Position numbers and translations under genes: made by a program | Assembly: GCA_905183005.1 (NCBI GenBank) | Contig: CAJJDO010000023.1 | Coordinates: 391,566 to 455,565 of the forward strand | Direction of reading: 5' to 3' | Length of the DNA stretch: 64,000 nt | Source of the DNA: Paramecium pentaurelia | Lineage: Eukaryota; Ciliophora; Oligohymenophorea; Peniculida; Parameciidae | Part shown: piece by piece, positions 23,596-36,025 of the stretch | Position numbering within the stretch: position 1 is the stretch's first letter | How the letters are laid out: each line of letters opens with the position of its first letter | The notes under the pieces: model-generated | The model's database searches: none | What the model saw: the letters and a program-made list of their open reading frames with translations, nothing else | Told to the model about the DNA's origin: nothing

Positions 23596-24636
23596 ATGTT
23601 TCAACCATCTTAAAAAATAAGAGAAGCTTCACATGCAGGTAGTTGGTATATTGGAGATGGTACATTTATAATCATTAAACTTAAGGTAAACAATTAGATG
23701 CCTAATTAAATGAATTCTTATCAAAGGCAAAAGGAGATACAATACCAAATATAAAAGCAATTATTGGACCGTAACAAATTATTTAAATTTGATAGACATG
23801 CTGGTTTCTCATATTCAGGACCAACAGCTGCATTTGCATATTAACATTTAGTTTAAAAAGAAAGGTAGTAGATATTCATATTTAAATTATTCTAGAATGA
23901 GAGTCTTTTTACTTGGACCTTGTCATCATACTTATATTAAAGGAATAGGATTATCTGAATTAGAAATGTATGAAACTCCACTTGGCAATATTGAACTAGA
24001 TTAACCAAGTATTTAAATTTATATGATCTTTAAGCCATCAAACAATTAAGTGCAGAATTGAAAAAAAATTTTGTGTTTACAAATAAAGATATTGAGGAAC
24101 AAGAGCATAGTTTAGAAATGCATTTACCATTTATTTATAAACTATTTCCAAAATGTAAACTAATTCCAATAATGGTTGGTGCCACTACTGAGGAATAAGA
24201 TGCTTAAGTGGCAAGTGTACTTGTCAAATATTTTGTTGATCCAAATACTGTATTTGTAATATCATCTGATTTTTGTCATTGGGGAAAAAGGTTGATATAT
24301 TATATTATCAATTTAGATTCTAATATACTCCTTATAATAAAGAACATGGAGAAATTCATTAATCTATTGCATAATTAGATGGATAAGCAATTAAAATAAT
24401 TGAATCTCATAATCATAAAGAATTTTATAAATATCTTGATGAAACAGAGAATACAATTTGTGGTAGACATCCAATCTGTGTTTTACTAAATGTAATCTTA
24501 TTTTGAAATTTAGATAATAAACCTTAGTAAATTGCAATTAAAAACATAATTAACCAAGTATAATCAATCAAGTTAAGTGACAAAACCAAATGATTCCTCT
24601 GTGAGTTATGCTGCATTTGTGACTAGTTTAATATGA
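23596..24636 (+). CDS. MEMO1: MEMO1-family protein
   Basis: Starts MFQPSQKIREASHAGSWYIG, as in MEMO1 (REASHAGSWY). It continues GPHAGFSYSGPTAAFAYQHL, LLGPCHHTYIKGIGLSELEM, EHSLEMHLPFIYKLF and ISSDFCHWG. The His/Asp/Cys metal- and substrate-site positions of the extradiol-dioxygenase-like fold are all kept. Two 25-26-nt introns lie early in the gene (after YIGDG and after IIGP) and at least one more follows. TGA at 24634-24636. MEMO1 proteins act in cell motility, copper/iron handling and redox control in animals; the ciliate role is unknown. Confidence 0.93.
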
Positions 24637-24673
24637 ATTTATAATTACACAAATTTAATTTATAATAATCAAT

Positions 24674-25195
24674 TCAATAAAGTTACTTATTTTTATTATA
24701 AGATGAATTTTATTTCTTATTTCTTAATGTCTTCTTCTATGAACTTTTAAGTTTAACTTATTAGTTTTAAAATTATTCATTTTATTCTGTATATAGTCTT
24801 TCAATTTTTTTAACAGATTTTTAAGGGATTTGTGATTTTTCCCTTTTAGTTGGTTAGTTATTGTAATAATCATAATATTTGCTAATTATAGAATAGAAAG
24901 TAGTAGAATTGTCAATTTAATTGTCTGACTCAGTTGATTAAGTTAATTTCAAATTTATCTTTTTTATGTATGTTGAACTTGATGATGAACTAGTTATAGA
25001 CTATTATCTATCTGTAATATCATCATAAATAATTAAAGGTTTTAATTTACGATGATTTTTCTCATCATCTCCAAACATATAATTTCTTCTATATGCAATT
25101 GGAGATTAACTAAAGAACTTATCTTCTAGTAGTTTTGTGATGTTTATTCTAAAATTTAAGTTATTGGAGTTAGAGGAGACTTTATCATCATTCAT
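24674..25195 (-). CDS. Hypothetical polar protein, or detached C-terminus of the CNB protein
   Basis: An unbroken 174-codon TGA-bounded frame from ATG 25195 to TGA 24674-24676. It is rich in N, S, K and Q (MNDDKVSSNSNNLNFRINI; a run of six Ser; a basic tail KSSQKKTLRNKKQ). No domain is recognised. It begins only 23 bp beyond the stop of the cyclic-nucleotide-binding gene, in another frame, and no acceptable tiny intron joins them. It may be the C-terminal tail separated by a sequencing frameshift, or a small separate gene. Confidence 0.45.
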
Positions 25196-25218
25196 ATATA
25201 GATTATTAATAATTAAGT

Positions 25219-26640
25219 TCATTTAATTTTATCAAGTTATTTTTTCCAAACTGATTGCGTAATCGATCTCAATTTTATTTAACTCATGAGATAATTAGTT
25301 TTATCAAATTTGCCATTTGCATGTATTCTGTATTTGCCTTCATTTGCAATTTCATCTATGTATGTAGGAGTATTAGAAAATTTGACCTTTGGAGATTGAC
25401 TATTATAGACTTTTTAAACTTATAATGACTCATCTGAATGTCTATAATTTCTCCTTAATAAATCATGAACTTATTGTGTTGAGGAAATAGTTTAATAAGT
25501 TCTGCTCTTTTCTTTTTTCTTATTCATTACCTTTTACCATACTTTTGCAGGTGAATTGAATTATTTTAACGATTCAGATCTATATACTCTTAATTCTTCA
25601 TTTTAAGCTTAATATAGAGAGAATTTATTTAGAGTCTGATTGTTGGAGAGAAATGGACGATTCAAAACAGATGATTGGGTTGCAAAGCTTTAAAGATTTG
25701 AAAGGTTATTGCCTTCACAATGTATAGGAATATGATCCAAAAATTTATTTCTAAATATTTTATAAAGTCTAACACAGTTTATAGACTTAGCACTATGACT
25801 TCTAAATTAACTTAAGATTTCATCATCTCCAAAACATTCCTTACATCCTAGAATTGAGATTGGATGAATGTTCTTATTGTACTATCTAAACAATTGTACT
25901 TCTCCATCTATAATTATATAGACTGCATCAACTGGATCTCCTTACTAATATATTAATTAATTTGGAATGAAGTTTATCTCACTAATATCACATAACAATT
26001 ATCTCAATGTCTTAGCTGACCATTTATTAAACAAAGGAACTGTTGATAATAATGCAAATTTCTCTGCATCTTACTTTCGAGATTAGATATCTACAATCTA
26101 TTATTATTTCATATACCTTTAATTCTTCTATAAACATCCCTCTTAATCACTATTAAATGAGACTTTTCTAAAGGCAATATTGTTTGGGTGTGAGATTAAT
26201 CAAACATCATCACCTATTCTCCAAAATGTTGCCCAGGGTACAGATATCCTTAAGGAGTCAAATCTGAGAATCTCTGATTCAATACCTTTTATCTATCATA
26301 TATTTATATATATCCCTTACAGTTCTGCATTCATCACAATATCTTGATAAGTAATATAACTTCTAGTCAACACCAAAAATTTCCCACTTAATATAAAGTA
26401 AAACTTTGTGCTCATATCACCAATATTAACCTAAGGCTCATAAGGTATATGACATTCATATTGAAGTTCTCTCAATATTTATTAATATTGTGTTTCTCCT
26501 ACTTATTTTCTTAAATCATGAAAAAATGGAACATCCTTAAGACATAGATCAATAAACTCAAGATCAAACTTTGTTTTAAACATTGATCTCTTGTTTATTG
26601 ATTATATCAATTGATAAAGATCACTCTCTCCAATAATCAT
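25219..26640 (-). CDS. Cyclic-nucleotide-binding-domain protein (tandem CNB domains)
   Basis: Two CNB-type jelly-roll domains are visible. The first has KDVPFFHDLRKQVG, then VNIGDMSTKFYFILSGKFLV and, further on, GEQVMMFD-like residues. The second follows EKSHLIVIKRDVYRRIK and KFALLSTVPLFNKWSAKTLR, with GDPVDAVYIIIDGEVQLF and SILGCKECFGDDEIL. The phosphate-binding cassette FGE-x-A-L-x-x-x-x-R-A is poorly kept in domain 2 (FGDDEIL...), so cAMP/cGMP binding is uncertain. Unlike CNG/HCN channels no transmembrane helices are seen, and unlike PKG there is no kinase. ATG 26640 is used as start; a 40-nt intron could instead join an upstream 92-codon ORF in frame. Ciliates have many CNB-only proteins of unknown role. 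Confidence 0.75.
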
Positions 26641-26650
26641 AATAATTAAT

Positions 26651-26929
26651 TCATTTATTCATATAACATTATAATATTTCTTCAACTCTTCTCTCTTATT
26701 CATTTTACAAATTATAAATCAAATCATAATCATTAATATTAGATAACAATTCTATCAAAAACTGTCTTTCATATTTATCATATAAGATTAATATATAAGA
26801 ATTAAAAATTCCTTTAATTTTAGTATTAACTGAATAAAATATACATAAATTATAGTTATAAAACTTGAAAGTCATATTTAAATTCAATTCTTTTTCATTC
26901 AAATTTTAGTTATTTTGATTGAAATTCAT
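26651..26929 (-). CDS. Small ORF upstream of the CNB gene, possible first exon
   Basis: Ninety-two residues starting MNFNQNNQNLNEKELNLNM, with an aromatic and hydrophobic middle (FKFYNYNLCIFYSVN, then FNSYILILYDKYERQFLIEL), ending in TGA at 26651-26653, ten bases before the CNB start. Joining it to the CNB frame would need a 40-nt intron with a GTTATA 5' end, longer than usual here. It could be the true N-terminus, a small separate gene, or chance. Confidence 0.3.
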
Positions 26930-27639
26930 ATCTTCTAATATGAATAAGCTATAATAATTATATCTAAATAATTTTCATAATTTTATGTAAATAAATCTAG
27001 GATCTATTTTTTTATTAATATTTTAGAAGAAGTGATAGAAAGAGATGGTATTTTCAAATTATTATTATTTAAAAAATACATTATTGTTTAAGTTTTGATA
27101 AATAGAATCGAAAATAATTAGTACATTATTATAGTCAAAATTGAACTCTTATACTAAAAATACATTAATTGAGGAATTTTTCTTTTTGTTAACGATCCAA
27201 AAATACTATTATATTATTTATTAATTATGACTACATTAATTTACACTATTCTAAATGGATGTAGTAATCAATAATTAAAAACTCTTAATTATCCTTATTT
27301 TGTTAATATTATTCAAATTGTTATTAATATTGAATGATATTATATATGGAATAAATTAATCATGAAAAGAGCATCATTTATTGATTAACATCATCATTTT
27401 AATTAATTATATAATATATGTAAAAATTAAGATAGTTAATTATTTTCTACTGTTTAGATAGAGTATAATAAATGATCTTTTATTAGAATTTTGTTATTTT
27501 GAGTTGATCTTCATTGTTGATATAAGTGCTTATCAATTTTCATCATCATCATACTAAAAACATATAATAATTAAGTAATTTTAGCGCAAATTTTTTTTAA
27601 AATATTTAAAAAAATAAATTTTTAAAATTTAGTTCGTGA
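26930..27639. other. Intergenic, nothing recognised
   Basis: About 700 bp of AT-rich DNA between two divergent genes; no ORF of note, no RNA gene recognised. Confidence 0.5.
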
Positions 27640-30600
27640 ATGCAAACATAAGACTTAGGATAGTTGATAAATGCGTTACAATTAACTTATGGTGCCTCAT
27701 AAGAAAGTGTTAACAGTGGAGAAGCATTATTAAAGTAGGCTTCTATGCAACCATTGTAATAAATATCCTCTATATAATTAGATATGCAATTTCTTTACTT
27801 AAAATAGTAGATGACTAGACTTAATAAGATATTGTTAGACAAAGTGCAGTAGTGAATTTAAAGACATTTTTGGAGAAGCATTGGGGAGAGAAGAAAGAGC
27901 CAGGACATTATGTAGTGAATCCAGAAGAAAAGGTTTTGATTAGAGCAACTATAATAGATGCTTTAGCAAGGTTAATTATAAATTACAATTATATATAGAT
28001 GCATATAAGTTAAGAAGTTAAGGTCATAATATGAAGACTTGATTTACAAATTAGTAGCTATCGACTTTCCTAAGGATTGGCCATAATTAGTTCAATAATT
28101 GGTTATCAAATTATAAAACTACACATCATATGAAGATTTATGGAGTGCTTTATTGACTTTACGTAGAACATGTGAAGTTCATTAATTTTTATTGGATAAT
28201 GATCGTAAACCATTAGAACCTTTAGTGGCATCAACATTTCCACTATTGGAGACCTTGATTTAAAAATTCCTTGAAAATTATAATGAATAAAGTGGATAAT
28301 TGGTAAAAGTCATTTTAAAAATATTCCATCATGCTACTCATTTGGTTATGCCAATATATATGAGAGATTTTAATGCTGTTGCAAAATGGATGCTATTTTT
28401 GAAGACAATCATATCTGCACCTACTCCACCTGAATTGGCATCATTTACTTAGGATTCTGAAGAGGAAACTAGAAGAGAAAAGTCATACATATGGACAAAT
28501 AAAAAATGGGCAAGTAGAATAGTATTAAGATTTATCCAAAAATTTGCAAATAAAAAGATGGTTGACCCTGATATGACTGATTTTGCAGAACATATTAAGA
28601 GTACTTATGCAATTGGATTTATGGAATTGTTTTATAAAATTCTTACTGATAATACATAATTCTAAGGACCTAGAACATGTTTATTTGCACTCAAATATTT
28701 ATATTATTCTCTTAAATTAGATAATACCAAAGAATTATTAAAAGCACATTATGATAAATTAATTTATCATGTTGCTATACCTAAAATGTAATTGACTCCT
28801 AGAGATGATGAATTATGGAAGAATGATCCTGAAGAATATATCAAAAGATTAGATGATTTTTCTCTTTCAACATATAATATGAAAAATCCAGCTAATGATC
28901 TTTTATAAGAAATTTGTTAATAAACTGATGCAAATGGTAATCTGATGCTTATTTAATTCCTTACTTATTGTCAAAATGCCTTCAATTCTAATTTGGATCC
29001 ATTAACTAATCAACCTTTAAATTTACTCAAAAAAGAGGCTTTACTTTGGGGAATTGAATGTTTAGTTCATTAAATTTCAAAAATAGATGCAATCAAAGAT
29101 GGTTTGGAATCAATTTTAGAGAAACATATATTGCCTGAGTTTTAAAATCCAGTTGGATTTTTAAGAGCACGTGCTTGTCATATTTTTAATGAATATGGAA
29201 CAATTGAATTTAAAAATAAATAGAATATATAATTGGCCGTATAAGGAATATCTAAATGTATTTTAGATAAAGAATTACCAGTAAGAGTAGCAGCAGCAAT
29301 ATCATTTAGTTCAATATTATAACATAAAGAAGCATAGGATTTAATTAGACCTTAATTAAGTTAAGTATTAGAAATTTATATTAAATTGATGGATTTGATA
29401 GATAATGAAAGAATTGTTAGATCATTAGAAGAAATAGTCAAAAACTTTACTAATGAAATTACACCATATGCACATTAATTAGCTGCACATATTGCAACAA
29501 TATTTTAAAAATATTGTAATAAATAAAATTAAGGTGATGGTGATTCAGATGATGATGGAGAAGCTGAATTAGCTGCTTCTGGATGTCTAGAAGCAATAAA
29601 GAGAATCTTAAATGCACCACTTTAATAAGAATCTTATGTGTAATTAGAGCCAGTCATATTTCCAATTATTAACTTTGCTTTGACAGAGTCAGGATGTGAT
29701 TTTATAAATGAAGCATTGGAAATATTAAATTTAATGCTCTATAAGAAAAAATAATTAACACCAGGATTATGGTTTTATTATCCAGTTTTATGTTATATAA
29801 TTATTGGATTACCATAAGAAACAAATGTATATGCAATATAAGGATTAACAGAAGAATAATATATCTTATTGGAAGGATGTAAGAAAGATTGGGGTAGTGA
29901 ATTTGTTACTTAAATGTTGGGATCATTTAGAAATTACATTTAAAAAGGTGGAAGTACATTTTTGACTTAAAATGATTTCTTTGGAAATTCATTTATTTCA
30001 TTAATTTTCAGATTTATATAAAAGATATATACAATAGCTGATAATGGTTCAGATGAAACTGATTAAAATCAAGTTACTACAATATTGATTGCATTAATTG
30101 AGAATTTCCCAGGATAAATAGATAATTTAATTCCTCAAATTATAGATTTCTCATTATTAAACTTATAAGTATATATAATTTTATATTATATTTTTAGAAA
30201 GAAAAGAAGACTAATAAATTTAAGATGGTTAATATTGGTGTTTTGAATATGTGTATATGGTATAATCCATAACTTGCATAAAATTATTTAAATAGTAAAG
30301 GAATTACTGATTAAATATTATAAACTTTATTGACAATGGAAAAACACTATAAATATGAATGGGATATCAGTAGATTAATCTTTGCTCTTTGTCAATTATA
30401 TTCACTTCCTTAAATTCCTAATTATTTATTGACAGCATCTTCAGAAATAGGAAAATTATTTGTTAGATTATCAACTAAGATTTTAGAATTAAGAGAGGAG
30501 GAAGAATCTTGTGAATAAGAAGATTAAGCAGAAGAGGAAGTAGATGATCAAAAGAAATTAGCAGATAAGATTTAGGATTTGGAATAGGATGAAGAAGATG

Positions 30601-30857
30601 ATGATGATGATGATTATGATGAAGATGAAGATGATTATGCTGAATTATATGATAGTCCTTTGGAAGATTATGATGCTATATTATTGATGGAGAAATTGAT
30701 ATTGACTTTACAATAAAGCAATCCTCAATTATATAGTGGACTATTTTCATAATTATCATAATAAGAGCAAGAATAAATGACTAAGAACATAAAAGAAGCT
30801 AAAGAATAATATGATGAATGGATGAAATAGAAATAGCAACAATAGCTGAATAAATGA
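27640..30857 (+). CDS. Importin-beta family karyopherin (importin-7/8 type)
   Basis: Starts MQTQDLGQLINALQLTYGAS. The N-terminal HEAT region includes ALLKQASMQPLYAISLLKIV (after a 26-nt intron at 27756-27781) and IVRQSAVVNLKTFLEKHWGE, typical of the importin-beta N-terminal domain that binds Ran. Many HEAT-like helices follow, for example LPVRVAAAISFSSILQHKEA and EILNLMLYQKKQLTPGLWFY. Near the C-terminus is the long acidic stretch (DEEDDDDDDYDEDEDDYAEL) found in importin-7/8 and yeast Nmd5/Sxm1. Length is roughly 1,040 residues. It should carry cargo such as ribosomal proteins and histones through nuclear pores; an FG nucleoporin gene is present at 51.5 kb. Confidence 0.88.
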
Positions 30858-31348
30858 TTGCTTGTTTATAACATATATAAATGATTATCTTTAAGAACAA
30901 TCATGTCCTATATATATATCCAATATTCAAAAGTGTTGCTACTTATATATTATATCAATTTATTATCTCAATTTTATCAGTATAATTATGTGTTTTAATT
31001 GCTGTTTCATTTGAAAACTTCTTGAATCATTTTAAAAAAGTTTGAAAAACAAAATAGATTTCAATTTGCTAATCAAAATATACTAATAATTAAATATAAA
31101 ATTAGAAATAAATGGAATTCTAAGAATAAATCTAAATTCTTAGAATTCAACAAGATAATAGATCAATATAACAAATTGTTAAACCTGAGAGAATGATTAC
31201 AATTACTCCAATAAAAAACATTATTGATAATATTATCATATTTATAATTATATTCTTGGATTAGAATTAATTAATTAATATAATTAAGACAACAATAATT
31301 ATTTAGACATTTTAAGTATTTTTAAAATCATGCTTCATACTCAAAATT
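30858..31348. other. Intergenic between convergent genes
   Basis: About 490 bp separating the importin gene and the HTH gene, which converge. A TGA-bounded frame MEFQEQIQILRIQQ... (31113-31377, plus) overlaps the end of the HTH gene and has no recognisable feature. A perfect 13-bp inverted repeat lies inside. Confidence 0.5.
31115..31148. repeat. Perfect 13-bp inverted repeat with 8-nt loop
   Basis: gaattctaagaat at 31115-31127 pairs exactly with attcttagaattc at 31136-31148. The arms contain EcoRI-type GAATTC palindromes. It lies between two convergent genes and could fold into a hairpin in RNA near their 3' ends; no function is shown. Confidence 0.6.
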
Positions 31349-31769
31349 TCATATTAATACTTAATCTTAATTTGATTTCTTGATATTCTATGCAAATGTT
31401 TCCATAGTATATTCATTAGTTTATGTTTCTTCACAATATGTCATAATTTTAAATTTCTTCCAGTCATATTTGTCATTCACTTTAACCTATCTTGGTTCCA
31501 AATTGTATTTCTATTTTCTACTACATAGAGATTTTCTATAATTTGACATTATTGCTTTGGCTGAAGAATAATTTATACATAAGTCTTTTGATGCCTTAAT
31601 TTTATTAATATTATACCTATCTAATAGTTTATCCATCTCTCACAACCTTTATAATGAATTCTTATTTTAGTTTATCAGTTAGTTTTGCATATCTCTTCTC
31701 AATGCATTTTCCAATCATTTTTTTCATTTCCTACTCCACTTGATTTTTTATTTCTTCTATAATCTTCAT
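31349..31769 (-). CDS. Small helix-turn-helix protein
   Basis: About 130 residues, starting MKIIEEIKNQVEQEMKKMIG; an in-frame TGA just upstream fixes the start. After a basic coiled-coil-like N-terminus, EFIIKVVRDGQTIRQASKDL and CINYSSAKAIMSNYRK form a homeodomain-like HTH of the type found in transposase/Psq-like DNA-binding modules. One 22-nt intron divides QTIRQ from ASKDL. The tail is basic then acidic (NDKYDWKKFKIMTYCEE). The same HTH signature (A-x-K-x-L-x-IN-x-S-x-AKAIM-x-x-YRK) occurs in the gene at 59.3 kb. Probable DNA-binding protein with unknown targets. Confidence 0.65.
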
Positions 31770-32033
31770 AACTAATCGGAATCACTGTAGGCAGCTAATT
31801 AAATTTAGAATATTAATATTTATGATATATAATAACATTACGCATCATTATTTTATATTAATATAATCATTATTATACTTAATTTGACATAAGTTTGAAT
31901 ACCTAAAATAGACATATAAACCTAATATATTCTTTATAATTAAATTCTATTCTTATTATCAAATACAAATACTTAAACTTATATATATAATTAACTAAAT
32001 ATTTATCCTTAATTTTTTAATTATAATAACGTT

Positions 32034-32477
32034 ATGAACTCCAAAAATTCTCTAATCAAAAACTACAGTCAAATTCCAACATTTATTAAAACACTTAATA
32101 ACTTTAAAACAGTTAGAATAAGATCTCTTAAAAATTTGTCCATCTAACCTGTGCCTAAAAAATCTCTATTCACTAACTTTTCCAAACCAAACACAAAATT
32201 TAACTCTCCCATAAAAAATAAAGAAAACCTTATGGCAAAATAGAATGATTTAATAATAAATGGAATTGATTCAGATTCTCTGCATTTTTCCTATTCACCC
32301 TCATCCTGCAAAAAAATTCAATATTAAAAACAAGTCTTTAATAGAAAACTCAAATAGACCTCTAAACTTGACTAAAAAACTAAGCAATTATGCAATATAT
32401 ATTTAGAAAGACCAAAAAGTAAAATGAACAATCTTTTCTAAAACCAAGTAAATTAACCAATTATAAGAATAAGATGA
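32034..32477 (+). CDS. Hypothetical small basic protein
   Basis: A single 148-codon frame, MNSKNSLIKNYSQIPTFIKT to TGA 32475-32477, without introns. It is rich in K, N, S and Q and has SPIKNKENLMAKQN in the middle and ERPKSKMNNL near the end. C-ending codons (TCC, AAC, CTC) are more frequent than in neighbours. No domain is recognised; a disordered cytoskeletal or phospho-regulated protein would look like this, but that is speculation. Confidence 0.5.
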
Positions 32478-32962
32478 ATTTGAGATTTATTTGTATTTTA
32501 TTTAAGTATTATAACTATTACTTAATAAAATGATTCTAAACATATAACAAGATTTTATAAATATTGTTTTACATCCTCATAATTTTTTAAAAGGTTTATA
32601 TATATACAATCTAAGTCTAATCAATTATATTCTGTACTCCTTTTGACTGTTTTTATTTTATTTTTGTTTATTTCTTTTATTATATTCATTTATTTAGGCT
32701 TTTAGTAAATTTTCTTTTTAATTAATTTCTTTAATTTATATGATCTTATGTTCCTATTCAATTTTAGATTACTCTTGTTTTCTATTATTGCTAAAATTAT
32801 TATTAAACTAATTATTAGATAGCCATAAAATCTTCATTTTGCCATAATCTTTGATTTTTATATAATTAAATTTGTAATTTAATCAATTTAATAAAATAAT
32901 TATTATATTATATGCCTTTATCTTTATTATTTCATAAATCCAGAAATAAAATAAATATATAA
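32478..32962. other. Intergenic, nothing firm
   Basis: About 480 bp upstream of the START-like gene's stop. A short minus-strand Q/K/N-rich frame (MKILWLSNNQFNNN...) can be read from about 32836, but without conserved features. From 32595 onward the sequence is repeated at 33689. Confidence 0.4.
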
Positions 32963-33652
32963 TCAATTAATAAATTATTAAAGAGCCCTTTTAAGCTCAA
33001 TAGTTAATGCTTTCTTTAACATACCAGGAGGTAATCTAATTTTAAAATCGATTTCAGCATATGCTTAGACTCTTATTTCTTAATTTTGAATTTCTTCCAA
33101 AAGAAAGCCACTTATATAAATGATTCCTCTTGTAGTTTACTATGATTATTCAGTGTTAATAGAGCGCAGTACTTAGATATATTTATTTTTGCAAATCTGC
33201 TTCTAATATTTGATAAAAACATATTCTCTAGAGTCAACAAATTAAATTTTCTTGAAACTTGCATAAATTAATTAATAATCACTAGTTGTCTACAAAGTAG
33301 TAAATTAATCAATTTGAGTGAGATATGTATAATTTAAAAATTCGTTTATTGATTTCTTCTTCATTTTGAATTCATATTATATTTATATTACAGTGTATCT
33401 CTCTGCAAGTTTAAAACTCTTAAATAGTATAATAAGTTGATCATCATGATAAAGCTCCTCTAAATCTTTAGTAGTCTTGAGTCTGTAAAGGAAAATATCA
33501 ATAGATTAACTTATTGTTTCTTATATATTGTCTGAGATAGCTAGTATTTGCTCTTCTGAATGTTCATGATAATTTTCAGACTCATCAATATTATCCACTT
33601 TTGTATAGGGTTCTTGTTGTTGTTGTATATCAGTTTAAGGTAATTCTGACAT
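32963..33652 (-). CDS. START-like lipid-binding domain protein (copy 1 of one gene)
   Basis: Starts MSELPQTDIQQQQEPYTKVD. A central region (INEFLNYTYLTQIDQFTTL, then SREYVFIKYQKQICKNKYIQ) and the C-terminal IRVQAYAEIDFKIRLPPGML followed by KKALTIELKRAL resemble the end of a START domain (strand with Y-x-E-x-D, then the R-L-P-x-x-x-x-K-K-A-L helix). At least one intron begins after LAERYT (GTAATA...). The product is about 220 residues. START domains bind a single lipid in a deep pocket. Assignment rests on pattern only and could be wrong in detail. Confidence 0.6.
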
Positions 33653-34056
33653 ATTCTTTAAATTTGGTCTTTAAAAAAACTTTTTGANTTTATATATATA
33701 CAATCTAAGTCTAATCAATTATATTCTGTACTCCTTTTGACTGTTTTTATTTTATTTTTGTTTATTTCTTTTATTATATTCATTTATTTAGGCTTTTAGT
33801 AAATTTTCTTTTTAATTAATTTCTTTAATTTATATGATCTTATGTTCCTATTCAATTTTAGATTACTCTTGTTTTCTATTATTGCTAAAATTATTATTAA
33901 ACTAATTATTAGATAGCCATAAAATCTTCATTTTGCCATAATCTTTGATTTTTATATAATTAAATTTGTAATTTAATCAATTTAATAAAATAATTATTAT
34001 ATTATATGCCTTTATCTTTATTATTTCATAAATCCAGAAATAAAATAAATATATAA

Positions 34057-34746
34057 TCAATTAATAAATTATTAAAGAGCCCTTTTAAGCTCAATAGTTA
34101 ATGCTTTCTTTAACATACCAGGAGGTAATCTAATTTTAAAATCGATTTCAGCATATGCTTAGACTCTTATTTCTTAATTTTGAATTTCTTCCAAAAGAAA
34201 GCCACTTATATAAATGATTCCTCTTGTAGTTTACTATGATTATTCAGTGTTAATAGAGCGCAGTACTTAGATATATTTATTTTTGCAAATCTGCTTCTAA
34301 TATTTGATAAAAACATATTCTCTAGAGTCAACAAATTAAATTTTCTTGAAACTTGCATAAATTAATTAATAATCACTAGTTGTCTACAAAGTAGTAAATT
34401 AATCAATTTGAGTGAGATATGTATAATTTAAAAATTCGTTTATTGATTTCTTCTTCATTTTGAATTCATATTATATTTATATTACAGTGTATCTCTCTGC
34501 AAGTTTAAAACTCTTAAATAGTATAATAAGTTGATCATCATGATAAAGCTCCTCTAAATCTTTAGTAGTCTTGAGTCTGTAAAGGAAAATATCAATAGAT
34601 TAACTTATTGTTTCTTATATATTGTCTGAGATAGCTAGTATTTGCTCTTCTGAATGTTCATGATAATTTTCAGACTCATCAATATTATCCACTTTTGTAT
34701 AGGGTTCTTGTTGTTGTTGTATATCAGTTTAAGGTAATTCTGACAT
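34057..34746 (-). CDS. START-like lipid-binding domain protein (redundant contig copy 2)
   Basis: Exact repeat of the gene at 32963-33652, shifted by 1,094 bp across the N at 33688. Both copies are complete, so either could be retained, but they should count as one gene. Confidence 0.55.
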
Positions 34747-34915
34747 ATTCTTTAAATTTGGTCTTTAAAAAAACTTTTTGAGGCAATACACGCATTGATT
34801 ACCCATAAATAATATTATTTAATCAGAAACTCTACTTTAAAGAATACAAAGTCTAACTATAAAAAGTAATTCAAAATGATATAAGAAAAATTTACATTTG
34901 CTTGATGCAAGACTA

Positions 34916-35488
34916 ATGGTTTCACAAAATTATAGAACTTCTTCTAATTATTATAAAATTAATAAATAGGAAAAAAAAATAGTATTAAAAAAGCCCACTA
35001 CATAGAGTATTTTATGCATAAAAAAAAGTTGTTATGAATAAAATCATTCTTATGATGTTTATTTTACTAGAACAAAAGGTATCTTTAATAAATCTATAAT
35101 GAATAGTGTCAGCTCTAATAAGTAGCTTAAGCTGTAGTAATCTCAAACATCAACAAATTTTAAAAGATATAACAACCAAATAATATTAATTGAAGTATAT
35201 TAATTATTAGAAATAAATAAAAATACTCTTTAGATGTATGTATCAATAATACTAATTCTAAAATAGAAGAATTATTTTAACAATATTTCATAATGCATTT
35301 AAGCTTATGCATTATTTTTACTTACAATTTTAATAATTATAGGCATATTTATGCATAGTAATTGTTATAGAATATATTAAAATAATATTAGTGTAAATAT
35401 AGAGAAATTGCCTTTATATCATTAAAATTATAAAATGGCATATAGTGGATTGAAGATGGTGATTAATAATACAAATTTTAAACGTTGA
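34916..35488 (+). CDS. Hypothetical single-pass membrane protein
   Basis: A 190-residue frame without introns, starting MVSQNYRTSSNYYKINKQEK; an in-frame TGA lies upstream. The first 110 residues are basic and polar (KKIVLKKPTTQ, then NSVSSNKQLKLQQSQTSTNF). One clear transmembrane helix follows (AYALFLLTILIIIGIFM) and a short luminal tail. Not recognised. Confidence is limited because with a single stop codon long chance frames are frequent. Confidence 0.4.
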
Positions 35489-36025
35489 AAAAAAATTTAG
35501 ACAAAGTGATCAAATTCAATTAATTAGGAAAAGTGGCAAAGTCATAAATAGAATTTTAAATTTAAGCTAATAATTAAATTATAATTTACTAATTTACCAT
35601 AATCACAAGAATAAATTTTTGTATTTATATATTAATAAAATAAAAATTTATATGAAAATTTTAATGTGATTTTAAATATATTATAATTCAAAAAAATTAT
35701 TCTTTGGACATTATTTCACTTACTTTTTTTAATAGAAAATGCTCTTCACTTTTTTCAAATAAAAGTTAGTTCTCTACTTCTTGTAAATTAATTAGACAAA
35801 AAATGACTAAAAAAAGTAATGAGATTTCTAAATTGTAGCAAAATAATTTTGGATTTGTACCACATTAATAGTAATTTCATTTCAAACATTAAAAATAGAA
35901 ATTATGTAATTATGTTACTATGAATGAGATAAACAATTATTATAACAAAATACTTTCAAGAAAATAGGGTATTTAATTCATCAATAAAAAGTGAAATATC
36001 GAATTTATATATTTTTATTCGTATT
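35489..36025. other. Intergenic, nothing recognised
   Basis: About 540 bp of AT-rich sequence between two genes ending toward each other. Confidence 0.5.

Larger units (their letters stand above)
32595..34781. repeat. Identical 1,093-bp segment twice around a single N (assembly duplication)
   Basis: 32595-33687 equals 33689-34781 in length and, as far as I can read, in every base, with n at 33688 exactly at the joint. Coding and non-coding parts are equally identical. This is the signature of two overlapping contigs placed end to end rather than a biological tandem duplication. Confidence 0.93.

Noticed and set aside
31113..31377. Small plus-strand ORF with a hydrophobic middle
   Set aside because: It overlaps the end of the HTH gene and runs through AT-rich spacer; with one stop codon such frames are expected by chance.
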